NCBI RefSeq assembly: GCF_000284255.1
Contig: NC_017075.1
Location: 1,922,001 to 1,986,000, forward strand
DNA length: 64,000 nucleotides
Direction of reading: 5' to 3'
Source: Rubrivivax gelatinosus IL144
GTDB taxonomy: Bacteria > Pseudomonadota > Gammaproteobacteria > Burkholderiales > Burkholderiaceae_C
Of this stretch, positions 9,490 through 20,195 are shown piece after piece. The notes beneath the pieces were generated by a model. That model ran no database searches. It saw nothing but the letters and a program-made list of their open reading frames with translations, and had not been told where the DNA came from. Position 1 is the stretch's first letter. The number at the start of each line of letters is the position of its first letter. Position numbers and translations under genes: made by a program.

Positions 9490-12146
9490 TGCTGGGCCTC
9501 CAGCGCGCGGCCGAGCACCTCGCGCACGTCGTCGCTCAGGTCGGGCTTGGCGGCCACGCGCACCAGCGCCTCGCGCGCGGCGCTGCGGTAGGGCTCGGCG
9601 AGCGCCGTCCAGCGGTCCATCACGCGTGCCAGGCGCGCGGCGACCTGTGGGTTGATCGCATCGAGCTCGAACATGCGTTCGGCCCAGAACACGTAGCCGG
9701 CGGCGTCGGCGCGGTGGAAGGCGGCCGGGTTGTTCATGCACAGCTGGAAGATCAGGCTGCGCGCTCGGTTCGGGTTCTTCAGCGAGAAGTCCGGGTGCTT
9801 GAGCAGCGCCTTGGCGCGCGCGAACGAACGGCCCTGGCCGGCGCCCAGCGGCTCGCTGGCCTGGGCCTGCAGCGCGAACCACTTGTCGACGACCAGCGGC
9901 TCGCCGCCGGCGATGGCGTGGAAGCGCTCCAGCGCCGGCTCGGCCAGCTCGGAGTGCGAGTGCACCAGCGCGGCCAGCGCGCCGATGCGGTCGGTCATGT
10001 TGCTGGCGTCCTTGACGCGCTGGTAGGCGCGGCCCGGCCAGACCGGGTTGCCGCTGCGCACCGAGTGCAGGCACAGCATCGCCAGCGCCAGGTTGGCGAG
10101 CGCGCGGCGGCCGGCCTGGGCCGGCGTCGGCGCGTAGCCTTCGCGCACCAGGTTGGCCTCGAAAGCTACGGCCCAGTCGGCGTGCAGCGCGCTGGCGAGC
10201 TGCTCGCGGAACTGCTCGCGCACGGCGTGGATGCGCTGCGGGTCGAAGGTGGCCAGCTGCTCGGCGACGTAGCCTTCGCTGGGCAGCGTCAGCGCCATCT
10301 CCTTGAACGCCGGGTCCAGCGCCGGGTCGCGCAGCACGCTGCGCATGGCCTCGACGAAAGCCTCGTCCAGCGTCACCGGCGCCGTCTCTGCGACCGCCGC
10401 CAGCAGGCGCGCCAGCGCCAGGCGCTGGCCGGCTTCCCAGCGGTTGAAGGCGTCGCTGTCGTGTGCCAGCAGCGTCAGCAGCTCGGCGTCGGCCAGGCCG
10501 TCGTCCAGGATCACCGGCGCGCTGAAGCCGCGCAGCAGCGACGGCACCGGCTCGGCGTCGACCTCGTCGAAGACGAACTGCTGCTCGGCGCTGTCGAGCA
10601 CCAGCAGGCGCTCGGCGGCGAGCGTGCGGCCGTCGCGGCCCAGCAGCGCGGCCAGCACCGGGATCACGAACGGCTCCTTGGTCGGCTGGCCGGGCGAGGG
10701 CAGGGCGGTCTGGGCGAGCGTCAGCGTGTAGCGGCGGGCCTCGGCGTCGTAGACGCCACGCGCCTTCAGGCGCGGCGTGCCGGCCTGCGAGTACCAGCGC
10801 TTGAAGCTCTCCAGCCGGGTGGCGAGTTCGCTGCCCGGGTTGGCGTCGGCGATGGCTTGCGCGAAGTCGTCGCAGGTCACGGCCTGACCGTCGTGGCGCT
10901 CGAAGTACAGCGTGATGCCGCGTTCGAAGCCTTGGCGGCCCACGAGCGTCTGCATCATGCGCACGACCTCGGCACCCTTCTCGTAGACGGTCGGGGTGTA
11001 GAAGTTGTCGATCGCGGCGTAGCTGTCCGGGCGCACCGGGTGCGCCATCGCGCCGGCGTCCTCGGGGAACTGGCTGGCGCGCAGCGCACGCACGTCCTCG
11101 ATGCGCTTGACCGCGCGCGCGGAAGGCGCGCCGGCCATGTCCATCGAGAACTCCTGGTCGCGGAACACCGTCAGGCCTTCCTTCAGCGACAGCTGGAACC
11201 AGTCGCGGCAGGTGATGCGGTTGCCGGTCCAGTTGTGGAAGTACTCGTGGCCGACGACGCTCTCGATGCCGGCGAAGTCGACGTCGGTCGCGGTCGCGGG
11301 GCTGGCCAGAACGTACTTCGTGTTGAAGATGTTCAGGCCCTTGTTCTCCATCGCGCCCATGTTGAAGTCCTCGACCGCAACGATCATGAAGCGTTCGAGG
11401 TCCAGCGGCAGGCCGAAGCGGGCTTCGTCCCAGACCACCGAGGCCACCAGCGAGGCCATCGCGTGCTCGGTCTTGCCGAGGTCGCCGCGGCGCACGAAGA
11501 CCTGCAGCAGGTGCTCCTTGCCGGCGCGGGTGCGGATCTTCTGCTCGCGGCACACCAGATCGGCGGCGACCAGTGCGAACAGGTAGCTGGGCTTGGGGAA
11601 GGGGTCGTGCCAGACGGCGAAGTGGCGGCCGTTGTCCAGTTCGCCCTGCTCGACGAGGTTGCCGTTGGACAGCAGCACCGGGTACTTCTTCTTGTCGGCG
11701 CGCAGCGTCACCGTGTAGACCGCCATCACGTCGGGGCGGTCGAGGAAGTAGGTGATGCGGCGGAAGCCCTCGGCCTCGCACTGCGTGAAGAAGCCGCTGC
11801 CCGAGGTGTACAGGCCCGACAGCTGGGTGTTCTTCTCGGGGCTGCAGGTGTTGCGGATCTCGAGCACGAACTGCTCGCCGGCCGGCGGGTTGTCGATGAC
11901 GAGCAGCTTGTCCTCGTGGCGGAACGAGACGCTCTCGCCGGCGGCCATCACGCGCAGCACGGTGACGTCCTCGCCGTGCAGCTTCAGCGGCTGCGGCTCG
12001 GCGGCGGGGTTGCGCTCGATGTGCAGCTTGCTCGAGACGATGGTCTTGACGGGGTCCAGGTCGAAGCAGAGCTCGACCTTGCGGATCCAGTACGCCGGGG
12101 CGGCGTAGTCCTGACGGTGCACGACGATGGCGGGGCCTTCACGCAT
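9486..12146 (-). CDS. pepN: Aminopeptidase N (M1 metallopeptidase)
   Basis: 886 residues, close to E. coli PepN (870). The exopeptidase motif GAMEN ([10 protein letters not shown]) and the zinc site [11 protein letters not shown], with the downstream Glu in [13 protein letters not shown], are intact, followed by the DUF3458 helical region. It removes N-terminal residues from peptides in the cytoplasm. The start at 12146 overlaps the end of the HAD gene by 8 bp. Confidence 0.97.
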   Translation of the reverse strand: MREGPAIVVHRQDYAAPAYWIRKVELCFDLDPVKTIVSSKLHIERNPAAEPQPLKLHGEDVTVLRVMAAGESVSFRHEDKLLVIDNPPAGEQFVLEIRNTCSPEKNTQLSGLYTSGSGFFTQCEAEGFRRITYFLDRPDVMAVYTVTLRADKKKYPVLLSNGNLVEQGELDNGRHFAVWHDPFPKPSYLFALVAADLVCREQKIRTRAGKEHLLQVFVRRGDLGKTEHAMASLVASVVWDEARFGLPLDLERFMIVAVEDFNMGAMENKGLNIFNTKYVLASPATATDVDFAGIESVVGHEYFHNWTGNRITCRDWFQLSLKEGLTVFRDQEFSMDMAGAPSARAVKRIEDVRALRASQFPEDAGAMAHPVRPDSYAAIDNFYTPTVYEKGAEVVRMMQTLVGRQGFERGITLYFERHDGQAVTCDDFAQAIADANPGSELATRLESFKRWYSQAGTPRLKARGVYDAEARRYTLTLAQTALPSPGQPTKEPFVIPVLAALLGRDGRTLAAERLLVLDSAEQQFVFDEVDAEPVPSLLRGFSAPVILDDGLADAELLTLLAHDSDAFNRWEAGQRLALARLLAAVAETAPVTLDEAFVEAMRSVLRDPALDPAFKEMALTLPSEGYVAEQLATFDPQRIHAVREQFREQLASALHADWAVAFEANLVREGYAPTPAQAGRRALANLALAMLCLHSVRSGNPVWPGRAYQRVKDASNMTDRIGALAALVHSHSELAEPALERFHAIAGGEPLVVDKWFALQAQASEPLGAGQGRSFARAKALLKHPDFSLKNPNRARSLIFQLCMNNPAAFHRADAAGYVFWAERMFELDAINPQVAARLARVMDRWTALAEPYRSAAREALVRVAAKPDLSDDVREVLGRALEAQQ

Positions 12147-12819
12147 GGTGGGGTTCTCGCGGAATGAAAGTGGTCGGGTCGACGCCAACGAAATCGGAGA
12201 TCGTGGCGAGGAGGTTCGGATAGCCGTCGAAAGCACTCGGCGGCAGGGTGGTGGCCAGCGCCACGGCGTCCATGCCGGCGCGGCGCGCGGCTTCGACGCC
12301 CAGCGGCGCGTCCTCGAAGACGAGGCAGTCGGCCGCGGCGACGCCCAGGCGGCGAGCGGCTTCGACGAAGATGTCCGGGTGCGGCTTGCCGCGCAGGCCG
12401 TCGGCCGGGCTGGCGACGGTGTCGACGAGGCGGTCGAGGCCGAAGCGCTGGAAGACGATCTCCAGGTTGACCGCCGGCGACGCGGTGCAGACGGCGAGCT
12501 TGAAGCCCGCCGCCCGCGCTTGCTGCAGGAAGACCTCGGCGCCGGCGATGTACTGCAGCGCGCCGGCCGCGGCCTCGCGGTACAGCGCCTCCTTGCGTTC
12601 GGCCAGCGCCGCACGTTCGGCCGGCGGCATCGCCGGGAACAGGCCCAGCAGGACCTCGTCGTTGGCGCGGCCGGCCGTCTGCTCGAAGAAGCGGGCGTCG
12701 TCGAAGGGCAGGCCCAGTTCGGCGTGCCAGCGGCCCCAGGCCTGCTGGTGGATCGGCATGCTGTCGATCAGCGTGCCGTCCATGTCCAGCAGCAGCGCGG
12801 CGTAGCGGCGCGCCGCCAT
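12139..12819 (-). CDS. HAD-family phosphatase, beta-phosphoglucomutase/Gph-like
   Basis: 226 residues. The HAD motifs are in order: DMDGTLIDS (nucleophile Asp), TASP (motif II), KPHPDIF (motif III Lys), FEDAPLGVEAARRAGM (motif IV). An all-helical cap lies between motifs I and II (residues about 20-90). It is a subfamily IA sugar-phosphate or phosphoglycolate-type phosphatase or mutase; the substrate is not fixed by sequence. The start codon shares one base with the prfB stop (TAATG), so it is translationally coupled to prfB. Confidence 0.9.
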   Translation of the reverse strand: MAARRYAALLLDMDGTLIDSMPIHQQAWGRWHAELGLPFDDARFFEQTAGRANDEVLLGLFPAMPPAERAALAERKEALYREAAAGALQYIAGAEVFLQQARAAGFKLAVCTASPAVNLEIVFQRFGLDRLVDTVASPADGLRGKPHPDIFVEAARRLGVAAADCLVFEDAPLGVEAARRAGMDAVALATTLPPSAFDGYPNLLATISDFVGVDPTTFIPREPHHA

Positions 12820-13923
12820 TACAGGCCCTGCTTCAGGCTGGCCTCGATGAACGGGTCGAGGTCGCCGTCGAGGACCTTCTGCGTGTTGCTGATCTCCACG
12901 CCGGTGCGCAGGTCCTTGATGCGGCTCTGATCGAGCACGTAGCTGCGGATCTGGTGGCCCCAGCCGACGTCGGTCTTGCTGTCCTCGAGCTTCTGCTGCG
13001 CTTCCATCTGCTTGCGCATCTCGTGCTCGTAGAGCCGGCTGCGCAGCATGGCCCAGGCCTCGTCGCGGTTGCGGTGCTGCGAACGGTCGTTCTGGCACTG
13101 CACGACGATGCCGGTCGGGATGTGCGTCAGGCGCACCGCCGAGTCGGTCTTGTTGATGTGCTGGCCGCCCGCGCCCGAGGCACGGAAGGTGTCGGTGCGC
13201 ACGTCCGCCGGGTTGATGTCGATCTCGATCGAGTCGTCGACCTCGGGGTAGACGAAGAGGCTGGCGAAGCTGGTGTGGCGCCCGCCCGCGGAGTCGAACG
13301 GGCTCTTGCGCACCAGGCGGTGCACGCCGGTCTCGGTGCGCAGGTGGCCGAAGGCGTAGTCGCCCTCGATCTTCAGCGTCGCGCTGCGGATGCCGGCCAC
13401 GTCGCCTTCGGTCTCTTCCATGACCTCGGCCTTGAAGCCCTTCTTCTCGCAGTACTTCAGGTACTGGCGCAGCAGCATGCTGGCCCAGTCGCAGGCCTCG
13501 GTGCCGCCGGCGCCGGCCTGGATGTCGATGAAGCAGTTGCTCGGGTCCGCCGGGTTGGAGAACATGCGGCGGAACTCCAGCCGCTCGACCGTCTCGCGCA
13601 GCGCGTGGGCCTCGGCTTCGATCGCGGCGAGGCCGTCGAAGTCCTCGTCGGCCTTCGACATCTCGAACAGCTCGAGGTTGTCGGCGAGGTTGCTGGCGAG
13701 GTGGTCGATCGTGCCGACGACGTCTTCCAGCGACTTCTTCTCGCGCCCCAGTTCCTGGGCGCGCTTGGGTTCGTTCCAGACGCTGGGATTCTCCAGCGCG
13801 GCATTGACTTCGTTCAGCCGCAGAGCTTTGCGGTCGTAGTCAAAGATACCCCCGGAGCTGCTCGGTGCGGGCACTCAGGTCGGCGAGCAGCGTGCCGATC
13901 GAGTTGATGTGTTCGATGTCCAT
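12819..13923 (-). CDS. prfB: Peptide chain release factor 2 (programmed +1 frameshift)
   Basis: Recognises UGA and UAA stop codons. Translation starts at the ATG at 13923 ([13 protein letters not shown]), reaches an in-frame TGA at 13842-13840, and must shift +1 to continue as [12 protein letters not shown] to the TAA at 12819. The full product is 367 residues; E. coli RF2 is 365. The anticodon-like SPF loop (KSPFDSAGG) and the catalytic GGQ ([14 protein letters not shown]) are present. The downstream HAD gene overlaps its stop. Confidence 0.97.
13839..13854 (-). promoter_or_regulatory. prfB autoregulatory +1 frameshift site
   Basis: On the coding strand the site reads CGGGGGTATCTTTGAC: an internal Shine-Dalgarno-like GGGGG, the slippery CTT, and the in-frame TGA followed by C. 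This is the family's standard arrangement. When RF2 is scarce the ribosome pauses at TGA and shifts +1 to make more RF2. Confidence 0.97.
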
Positions 13924-14011
13924 GTGTGGTCTTGGTTTGGCGCCTCGCAGGCGCAAACGACCATTTTCTCATGCCGATCTGCATCAGCGAGCATCGGGAT
14001 CTGCCTGAGTT

Positions 14012-14929
14012 TCATTCCAGGAACGACGCCAGGCGCCGCGCCAGCGCCTCGGGCTGGTCGTGGTGCACCATGTGACCGCAGGGCGCGAGCCGTTCGCGTT
14101 CGAGCCGCGGCACGACGGCCAGGCGCGACTCGAAGTCCTCGCGCGGGTAGCGGTGGCCCCACCAGATCTCGAACTCGCCGAGGTCGCCTTCGACGAAGAG
14201 CAGCGGCGCGGCGATGCGGCGCCAGGTCGCCACCGCCTCCTCGCGCCGGTACAGCACCGGGTTGACGCGTTTGTGAGCCGGGTCGGCGAGCAGCCGCCGG
14301 CGGCCCTCGGGCGTCGGCGCCGACCACTGCGTCGCCAGCCAGGCCGCCTTGTCGGCCGCCAGCAGCGGGTTGTTCTTCTTCAGCCGCGCGGCGACCTCGG
14401 CGCTGTCGGCGTAGTCGCGCAGCACCGGCGCCGTCTTCAGCTCGTCGAGCCACTGCACGAGGCGCGCCGGCGCGTCGTCGGGCGCGGTGGCCGGCAGGCC
14501 GTAGCCTTCCAGGTTGACCAGCCGCCGCACCCGCTGCGGGCGCAGCGCGGCGTAGCTCATCGCGACGTTGCCGCCCATGCTGTGGCCCAGCAGGTCGACG
14601 GCGCCGTCGGGTACCAATGCATCGAGCAGCGCGTCGAGGTCGGCAAGGTAGTCGGGGAACCAGTAGGCGTCGGTCGGTGGCGCTTCGGTCAGGCCGAAGC
14701 CGCGCCAGTCGGGCGCGAAGACCTGGCGCTCGCGGCCCTCCGCCTCGGCCAGCGCGTCGACCAGGAACTGGAACGAGGCGCCGCAGTCCATCCAGCCGTG
14801 CAGCAGCACCAGCGGCCGCGTGCCGGCCGGCGCGCCGTCGCCCCAGCGGCGGACGTGATAACGCAGGCCGCGCAGCGCGACGGTCTGGGCGGCAGGTGTG
14901 CGCCGCGGCGCATAGCAGGCGTTGTCCAT
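14012..14929 (-). CDS. Alpha/beta-fold hydrolase
   Basis: 305 residues from the ATG at 14929 (MDNACYAPRR); the frame is open further upstream but that start would leave no promoter space with the divergent GNAT gene. It has an oxyanion HG (VLLHGWMDCG), a nucleophile elbow GHSMGG, an acidic residue late in the chain (VEGDLGEFE) and a catalytic His (CGHMVHHDQP). It is a serine hydrolase or lipase-like enzyme; the substrate is unknown. Confidence 0.9.
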   Translation of the reverse strand: MDNACYAPRRTPAAQTVALRGLRYHVRRWGDGAPAGTRPLVLLHGWMDCGASFQFLVDALAEAEGRERQVFAPDWRGFGLTEAPPTDAYWFPDYLADLDALLDALVPDGAVDLLGHSMGGNVAMSYAALRPQRVRRLVNLEGYGLPATAPDDAPARLVQWLDELKTAPVLRDYADSAEVAARLKKNNPLLAADKAAWLATQWSAPTPEGRRRLLADPAHKRVNPVLYRREEAVATWRRIAAPLLFVEGDLGEFEIWWGHRYPREDFESRLAVVPRLERERLAPCGHMVHHDQPEALARRLASFLE

Positions 14930-14988
14930 GCGCCGGATGCTAGGCGTGTCGCCGCCGGCGCGCCGGTCCTGCACGCGACAATGCCGCG

Positions 14989-15474
<486 letters not shown>

Positions 15475-16596
15475 TCAGGCCAGCGCCAGCTGCATCAGCT
15501 CGTCGGCCGTGAACTCGCGGCCGAAGGCGTGGTCACCGACGACGCCGGAGACCGTGTGCACACGTTCGGCGGTGTCGACACGCAGCGGCGCCGGCAGCGC
15601 CCGGCCGCCGGGGCCGATCAGGCAGGCGACGATCGGTGTCGCCACCGTCGGCCCGCGGCCGACGACGACGCCCAGCGCGCCCGAGACCAGGCGCACGAAA
15701 CATCCCGGCGGGTAGATGCCGAACTCCTTGACCAGGGCCGCGGTCATCGGATGGCCGGGGTCTTGCATGAACATCTGGCGCCCGGCGACGTCGGCGGCCA
15801 GCGCGCCGCGGTGGCCGCGTGCGGCGAGCTTGGCGGTGTAGGTGTCGACACGCCGCACCAGCGAGGCGATCTCGCCGACCTCGGTGGTGCCGGTGGGGTA
15901 GCCGCTGCCGTCCTCGCGCTCGTGGTGGCGTTCGACGGCCAGCAGCCAGTCGCGGTCGGTGATGCCGGCCTGCTCCAGCATCTCGCGGCCGCGCAGCGGG
16001 TGGCGCAGCACGGCGGCGTGCTGCGCCGGCGTCAGCGGCGTGCGCTGCTCGGCCAGTTCCCCCTGCAGCTCCAGCATCGCCAGGTTCATCGTCAGCGCGG
16101 CCTTGAAGCAGCGCTCCAGGGCCTCGGCGTCCCAGTTCAGCCGGCGCGCGACGAGGTAAGCGGTGATCGCCGCGCCGACCGAACGGCGCACGCCGTAGGC
16201 CGCACGTTCGCCACCTTCCTGGCGCAGCACCTGGAAGATCGCCAGGTCCGGGTCGCGTTCGATCAGCGCCAGCACCGGCTGCGCGGCCGAGTCCAGCGCG
16301 TCGCGGAAGCCGGGCGCCGGCGAACTCTGCAGCACCTCGGCGACGCGGCCCAGGCCTTCGCGCCAGAAGGACGGCAGCTGCTCGCGCGGCAGCTGCGCCA
16401 GGCGTTCGCGGTCGCCGAGCAGTTCGGTGAGGTCGACCAGCGCGCCACGATCGAGCAGGGCCTGCAACTGCCCGGCGGTCGTGACACGGTGGCCACGCGC
16501 CAGCAGCAGCGTGCTGTCGGCGTTGCGCACGTTGAACGGCAGCGGCTGGCCGACCTGGATGCGGTGGGCGACGGCGGCAAGAGCGGTGTAGGACAT
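15475..16596 (-). CDS. Degenerate HD-GYP domain protein
   Basis: 373 residues. The C-terminal half aligns by eye with HD-GYP cyclic-di-GMP phosphodiesterases: HHEREDGSGYPTG is the GYP signature, preceded by TPLTPAQHAAVLRHPLRGREML. The expected HD dyad (usually LLHDIGK) reads TMNLAMLEL instead, so the metal-binding His-Asp is missing. An N-terminal domain of about 110 residues precedes it. Probably a non-catalytic c-di-GMP-related sensor or effector, or an enzyme with altered chemistry. Monocistronic and convergent with the GNAT gene. Confidence 0.82.
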   Translation of the reverse strand: MSYTALAAVAHRIQVGQPLPFNVRNADSTLLLARGHRVTTAGQLQALLDRGALVDLTELLGDRERLAQLPREQLPSFWREGLGRVAEVLQSSPAPGFRDALDSAAQPVLALIERDPDLAIFQVLRQEGGERAAYGVRRSVGAAITAYLVARRLNWDAEALERCFKAALTMNLAMLELQGELAEQRTPLTPAQHAAVLRHPLRGREMLEQAGITDRDWLLAVERHHEREDGSGYPTGTTEVGEIASLVRRVDTYTAKLAARGHRGALAADVAGRQMFMQDPGHPMTAALVKEFGIYPPGCFVRLVSGALGVVVGRGPTVATPIVACLIGPGGRALPAPLRVDTAERVHTVSGVVGDHAFGREFTADELMQLALA

Positions 16597-16746
16597 GTCG
16601 GTCCGGTGTGTTCTTCGGCCGCGGCACTGACTGACGGTGACGCCTCGGCCTGCTCTCGTGGCATTTCGGCGCCTCGCCGCCGAACTTGATGGTTCTCGGT
16701 GTTGAACCGGGTTCGCGCCGCGGCAGGGCGCTCCTAAGCTGGCCCG

Positions 16747-18462
16747 ATGCACGACACCGATGCGCGCGATTCCAGCGATTCCTACGAAAACCTGCACCGC
16801 GTCTGGCGCTGGCGGGTGCCCGACGAGTTCAACATCGCCGAAGCCTGCTGCACGCGCTGGGCCGCCAGCGGCCGCAACGCGCTGCGCTGGGAAGACGAGG
16901 GCGGCGCCTCGGGCCGCCTGAGTTACGCCGAGCTCGAGGTCCAGGCGCGTGCCTTCGCCGCCGGGCTGGCGGCGCGTGGCGTCGGGCGCGGCGACCGTGT
17001 CGCCATCGTGCTCGCGCAGCGGCCGGAGACCGCGGTCGCGCAGATGGGCGTGGCGATGCTGGGTGCGCTGGCGATGCCGCTGTCGGTGCTGTTCGGCCCC
17101 GAGGCACTGGTCTGGCGCCTGGCCGACAGCGGCGCGCGTGTCGCGGTCGCCGACGAGGCGACGCTCGCGCACCTGCTGCGCCTGCGCGCCGAATGCCCGG
17201 CGCTGGAGCTGATCGTCGGCGTCGGCGCGGCCGAAGGCGACGCCGACTGCGGCTGGCGGGCGCTGCTGGCGGCCGGCGCGGCCGGCTTCGAGCCCGCGCG
17301 CACGCGTGCCGACGATGCCGCGGTGCTGATCTACACCAGCGGCACCACCGGCCCGCCCAAGGGCGTGCTGATCCCGCACCGCGCCCTGCTGGGCAACCTG
17401 CCGGGTTTCGTCTGCAGCCAGAACGGCTTCGCCGGCGAGGCGGTGTTCTGGAGCCCGGCCGACTGGGCCTGGACCGGCGGGCTGATGGACGCGCTGCTGC
17501 CGACGCTGTTTTTCGGCCGCGAGATCGTCGCCTTCCGCGGGCGCTTCCAGCCCGAGCGTGCCTTCGAGCTGATGCAGCGCCACGGTGTCACGCACACCTT
17601 CCTGTTCCCGACGGCGCTGAAGGCGATGATGAAGGCCGTGCCCGCGCCGGCCGAGCGTTATGCGCTGAAGCTCGAGGCCGTGATGAGCGCCGGCGAGGCC
17701 GTCGGCGACGCGGTCTTCGCCTGGTGCCGCGACGCGCTGGGCGTGCCGGTCAACGAGATGTTCGGCCAGACCGAGATGAACTACCTCGTCGGCAACTGCG
17801 CGCGCAGCGTCGACGAGGCCGGCCTCGCCGTGCCCGGCTGGCCGGCGCGGCCCGGCAGCATGGGCCGCGCCTACCCGGGCCACCGTGTCGCCGTGATCGA
17901 CGACGAGGGCCGCGAGTGCCCGCCCGGCGTGCCCGGCGACGTCGCGCTGCACCGCCTCGACCGCCACGGCGACCCGGACCCGATCTTCTTTCTCGGCTAC
18001 TGGCGCAACGAGGCCGCGACACGCGCCAAGTACACCGGCGACCCGGCGGCGAGCTGGTGCCGCACCGGCGACACCGCGGTGATGGATGCCGACGGCTACC
18101 TCTGGTACCAGGGCCGCAGCGACGACGTCTTCAAGGCCGCCGGCTACCGCATCGGGCCGAGCGAGATCGAGAACTGCCTCGTCAAACATGCCGCGGTGGC
18201 CAACGCCGCGGTCGTGCCCAAGCCCGACGCCGAGCGCGGCGCGGTGGTGAAGGCCTACGTCGTGCTGGCGCCGGGCGTGCAGGGCGACGCGGCGCTGGTC
18301 GGCGAACTGCAGCAGCACGTGCGCGAGCGCCTGGCGCCTTACGAGTACCCGAAGGAGATCGAGTTCATCGAGGCCCTGCCGATGACGACCACCGGCAAGG
18401 TGCAGCGCCGCGTGCTGCGGCTGCAGGAGGAGGAACGCGCCCGCCAGCGCGGCGGTGGCTAG
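16747..18462 (+). CDS. AMP-dependent acyl-CoA synthetase
   Basis: 571 residues. ANL-family motifs: P-loop YTSGTTGPPKGV, the A5 region NEMFGQTEMNYLVGN, A7 SWCRTGDTAVMDADG, A8 YQGRSDDVFKAAGYRIGPSEIE, and the C-terminal catalytic Lys in TTTGKVQRR. It activates a carboxylic acid to the acyl-AMP and then the CoA thioester. Closest in style to the medium-chain or acetyl-like acyl-CoA ligases; chain length cannot be fixed. The last bases overlap the convergent hypothetical gene by 4 bp. Confidence 0.92.
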   Translation: MHDTDARDSSDSYENLHRVWRWRVPDEFNIAEACCTRWAASGRNALRWEDEGGASGRLSYAELEVQARAFAAGLAARGVGRGDRVAIVLAQRPETAVAQMGVAMLGALAMPLSVLFGPEALVWRLADSGARVAVADEATLAHLLRLRAECPALELIVGVGAAEGDADCGWRALLAAGAAGFEPARTRADDAAVLIYTSGTTGPPKGVLIPHRALLGNLPGFVCSQNGFAGEAVFWSPADWAWTGGLMDALLPTLFFGREIVAFRGRFQPERAFELMQRHGVTHTFLFPTALKAMMKAVPAPAERYALKLEAVMSAGEAVGDAVFAWCRDALGVPVNEMFGQTEMNYLVGNCARSVDEAGLAVPGWPARPGSMGRAYPGHRVAVIDDEGRECPPGVPGDVALHRLDRHGDPDPIFFLGYWRNEAATRAKYTGDPAASWCRTGDTAVMDADGYLWYQGRSDDVFKAAGYRIGPSEIENCLVKHAAVANAAVVPKPDAERGAVVKAYVVLAPGVQGDAALVGELQQHVRERLAPYEYPKEIEFIEALPMTTTGKVQRRVLRLQEEERARQRGGG

Positions 18463-19067
18463 CAGGGCCCGGCCAGCTTGGGCGGCAGGCGCGACGCGTT
18501 GTTGAACGGGTCGAGCACGGTGGCCTGCGAGTCCTTGACGAGGATGCAGTCGTTTCCGCGCCGGAAGCGCCGGCTGCCGTCGGGCAGCAGCTCCTCGGTC
18601 CAGTCCTTCTCCAGCGTCTTGGCGATGCGCGCCTCCAGCGTCGGGCGCTGGGTGTTGGCGCGCGGGTCGTCCAGCGCCGGCGAGCGTTCGGCGCGCGCCG
18701 CGGCGCCGCGGGGCAGCGTCAGCTGAAGCGGCGCGGGTTCGGCCGGCCGGGGCGTCGGCGCCACGGCTTCGGCCGCGGGCAGGGCGGTGGCGGCCGGCGC
18801 CTGCAGCGTCGGCACGGGCCGGGCCGACGGGCGTGCATCGCCTGACGGCGTGGCGTCGCGCGTCGGCGTCGCTGCCGGCTCGAGCAGCAGGCGCAGCCAG
18901 ACGACCGGTGCCGCCGCCGGGGTCGCCAGCCGCTCTGGGGGCGGCGCGAGCTTCAGCAGGCCGGCGATCAGCAGCCCGTGCGCGGCGAGCGCCAGCGCCA
19001 GGCCACGGCGGCGCCGGCCGCGCGCGGGCGCGGCGAAGGCGGTGTCCAGGGTGGCGGTGGCGGCCAT
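18459..19067 (-). CDS. Hypothetical protein with N-terminal membrane anchor
   Basis: 202 residues. It has a basic start (RGRRRRGLALALAAHGLLIAGLL) with one transmembrane segment (about residues 21-40), an Ala/Pro/Thr-rich middle (60-125), then a small C-terminal part (RIAKTLEKDWTEELLPDGSRRFRRGNDC) with two Cys (NDCILV and the final residue). The layout resembles TonB-like N termini, but I see no TonB C-terminal domain. Probably a periplasmic protein anchored in the inner membrane; function not recognised. Confidence 0.7.
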   Translation of the reverse strand: MAATATLDTAFAAPARGRRRRGLALALAAHGLLIAGLLKLAPPPERLATPAAAPVVWLRLLLEPAATPTRDATPSGDARPSARPVPTLQAPAATALPAAEAVAPTPRPAEPAPLQLTLPRGAAARAERSPALDDPRANTQRPTLEARIAKTLEKDWTEELLPDGSRRFRRGNDCILVKDSQATVLDPFNNASRLPPKLAGPC

Positions 19068-19129
19068 CGGCGGCGATCGTAGGTCACCCGCTGCCGGTGC
19101 CCGGACCGCGCCTGCGGCACACTTCCAGC

Positions 19130-20191
19130 ATGGAAAGAACGACTCTCGGCCTCGGCGGCCCGCGCGTCTCGCGCATCTGCCTGGGCACCATGACCTTCGG
19201 CGAACAGGTGGGCGAAGCAGACGCCCACGCCATCCTCGACCGTGCCGTCGAGCTCGGCATCGACTTCCTCGACGCCGCCGAGATGTACCCGGTGCCCGCG
19301 CGTGCCGAGACCCAGGGCGCGACCGAGGCCATCATCGGCCGCTGGCTGGCCGCCCGCCCCGGGCTGCGCCGGCGCCTGGTGATCGCGAGCAAGGTCGCCG
19401 GGCCGTCGCGCAACATGCCGTGGATCCGCGGCGGTGCGCTCGACCTGACGCCGGCCGACATCGTCGCCGCCTGCGACGCCAGCCTGGCGCGCCTGCAGAC
19501 CGAGGTCATCGACCTCTACCAGATCCACTGGCCCAACCGCAACGCGCCGATGTTCGGCGGCCTGTACTTCGACCCGACGAAAGACCGCGAGCAGACCGGC
19601 ATCCGCGAGCAGCTCGAAGCCCTGGCCGGCCTGGTGAAGGCCGGCAAGGTGCGCCACGTCGGCCTGTCCAACGAGACGCCCTGGGGCCTGCTGGAGTTCG
19701 TCCGCCTGGCCGAGCAGCACGGCCTGCCGCGCGTCGTCAGCGTGCAGAACCCGTACGCGCTGGTCAACCGCAGTGCCGACAACGGCCTGGACGAGGCGCT
19801 GTACCGCAGCGGCGTCGCGCTGCTGGCGTATTCGCCGCTGGGTTTCGGCGCGCTGACCGGCAAGTACGACGCCAGCGGCTTCGAGTCCGCGCCGGCTTCC
19901 ACCGGCCGCCTGGCGCAGTTCGCCAGCATGCGGCTGCAGCGCTGGGCGCGCGACGAGGCGCTGGCCGCGGCGCGCGAGTACAACGCGCTGGCGCGCCGCC
20001 ACGGCCTGACGCCCACGCAGCTGGCGCTGGCCTTCTGCTACCGCAACTGGCGCGTCGCCAGCACCATCATCGGCGTGACCAGCATCGCCCAGCTCGAGGA
20101 GGACGTCGCCGCATGGTCGGTCGAGCTGTCGCCCGAACTGCTGGCCGAGATCGATGCGATCCGCTGGCGCCACCGCGACCCTGCCCAGTGA
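19130..20191 (+). CDS. Aldo/keto reductase, Tas-like
   Basis: 353 residues from the ATG at 19130 (MERTTLGLGG). The AKR catalytic tetrad is visible: D and Y in FLDAAEMYP, K in IASKVAG, H in LYQIHWPNRN. The long insert after the histidine (NAPMFGGLYFDPTKDREQ) and the overall length match E. coli Tas (346). It should reduce an aldehyde or ketone with NADPH; substrate unknown. It is followed after 4 bp by ybaK in the same direction. Confidence 0.92.
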   Translation: MERTTLGLGGPRVSRICLGTMTFGEQVGEADAHAILDRAVELGIDFLDAAEMYPVPARAETQGATEAIIGRWLAARPGLRRRLVIASKVAGPSRNMPWIRGGALDLTPADIVAACDASLARLQTEVIDLYQIHWPNRNAPMFGGLYFDPTKDREQTGIREQLEALAGLVKAGKVRHVGLSNETPWGLLEFVRLAEQHGLPRVVSVQNPYALVNRSADNGLDEALYRSGVALLAYSPLGFGALTGKYDASGFESAPASTGRLAQFASMRLQRWARDEALAAAREYNALARRHGLTPTQLALAFCYRNWRVASTIIGVTSIAQLEEDVAAWSVELSPELLAEIDAIRWRHRDPAQ

Positions 20192-20195
20192 GCCC

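Noticed and set aside
9489..12167. Long plus-strand reading frame opposite pepN
   Set aside because: Low-complexity composition typical of antisense frames in GC-rich DNA; PepN on the other strand has GAMEN and HExxH motifs.
18459..19067. TonB protein
   Set aside because: The N-terminal anchor and Pro/Ala-rich middle look similar, but the C-terminal TonB domain and ExbB/ExbD neighbours are missing.
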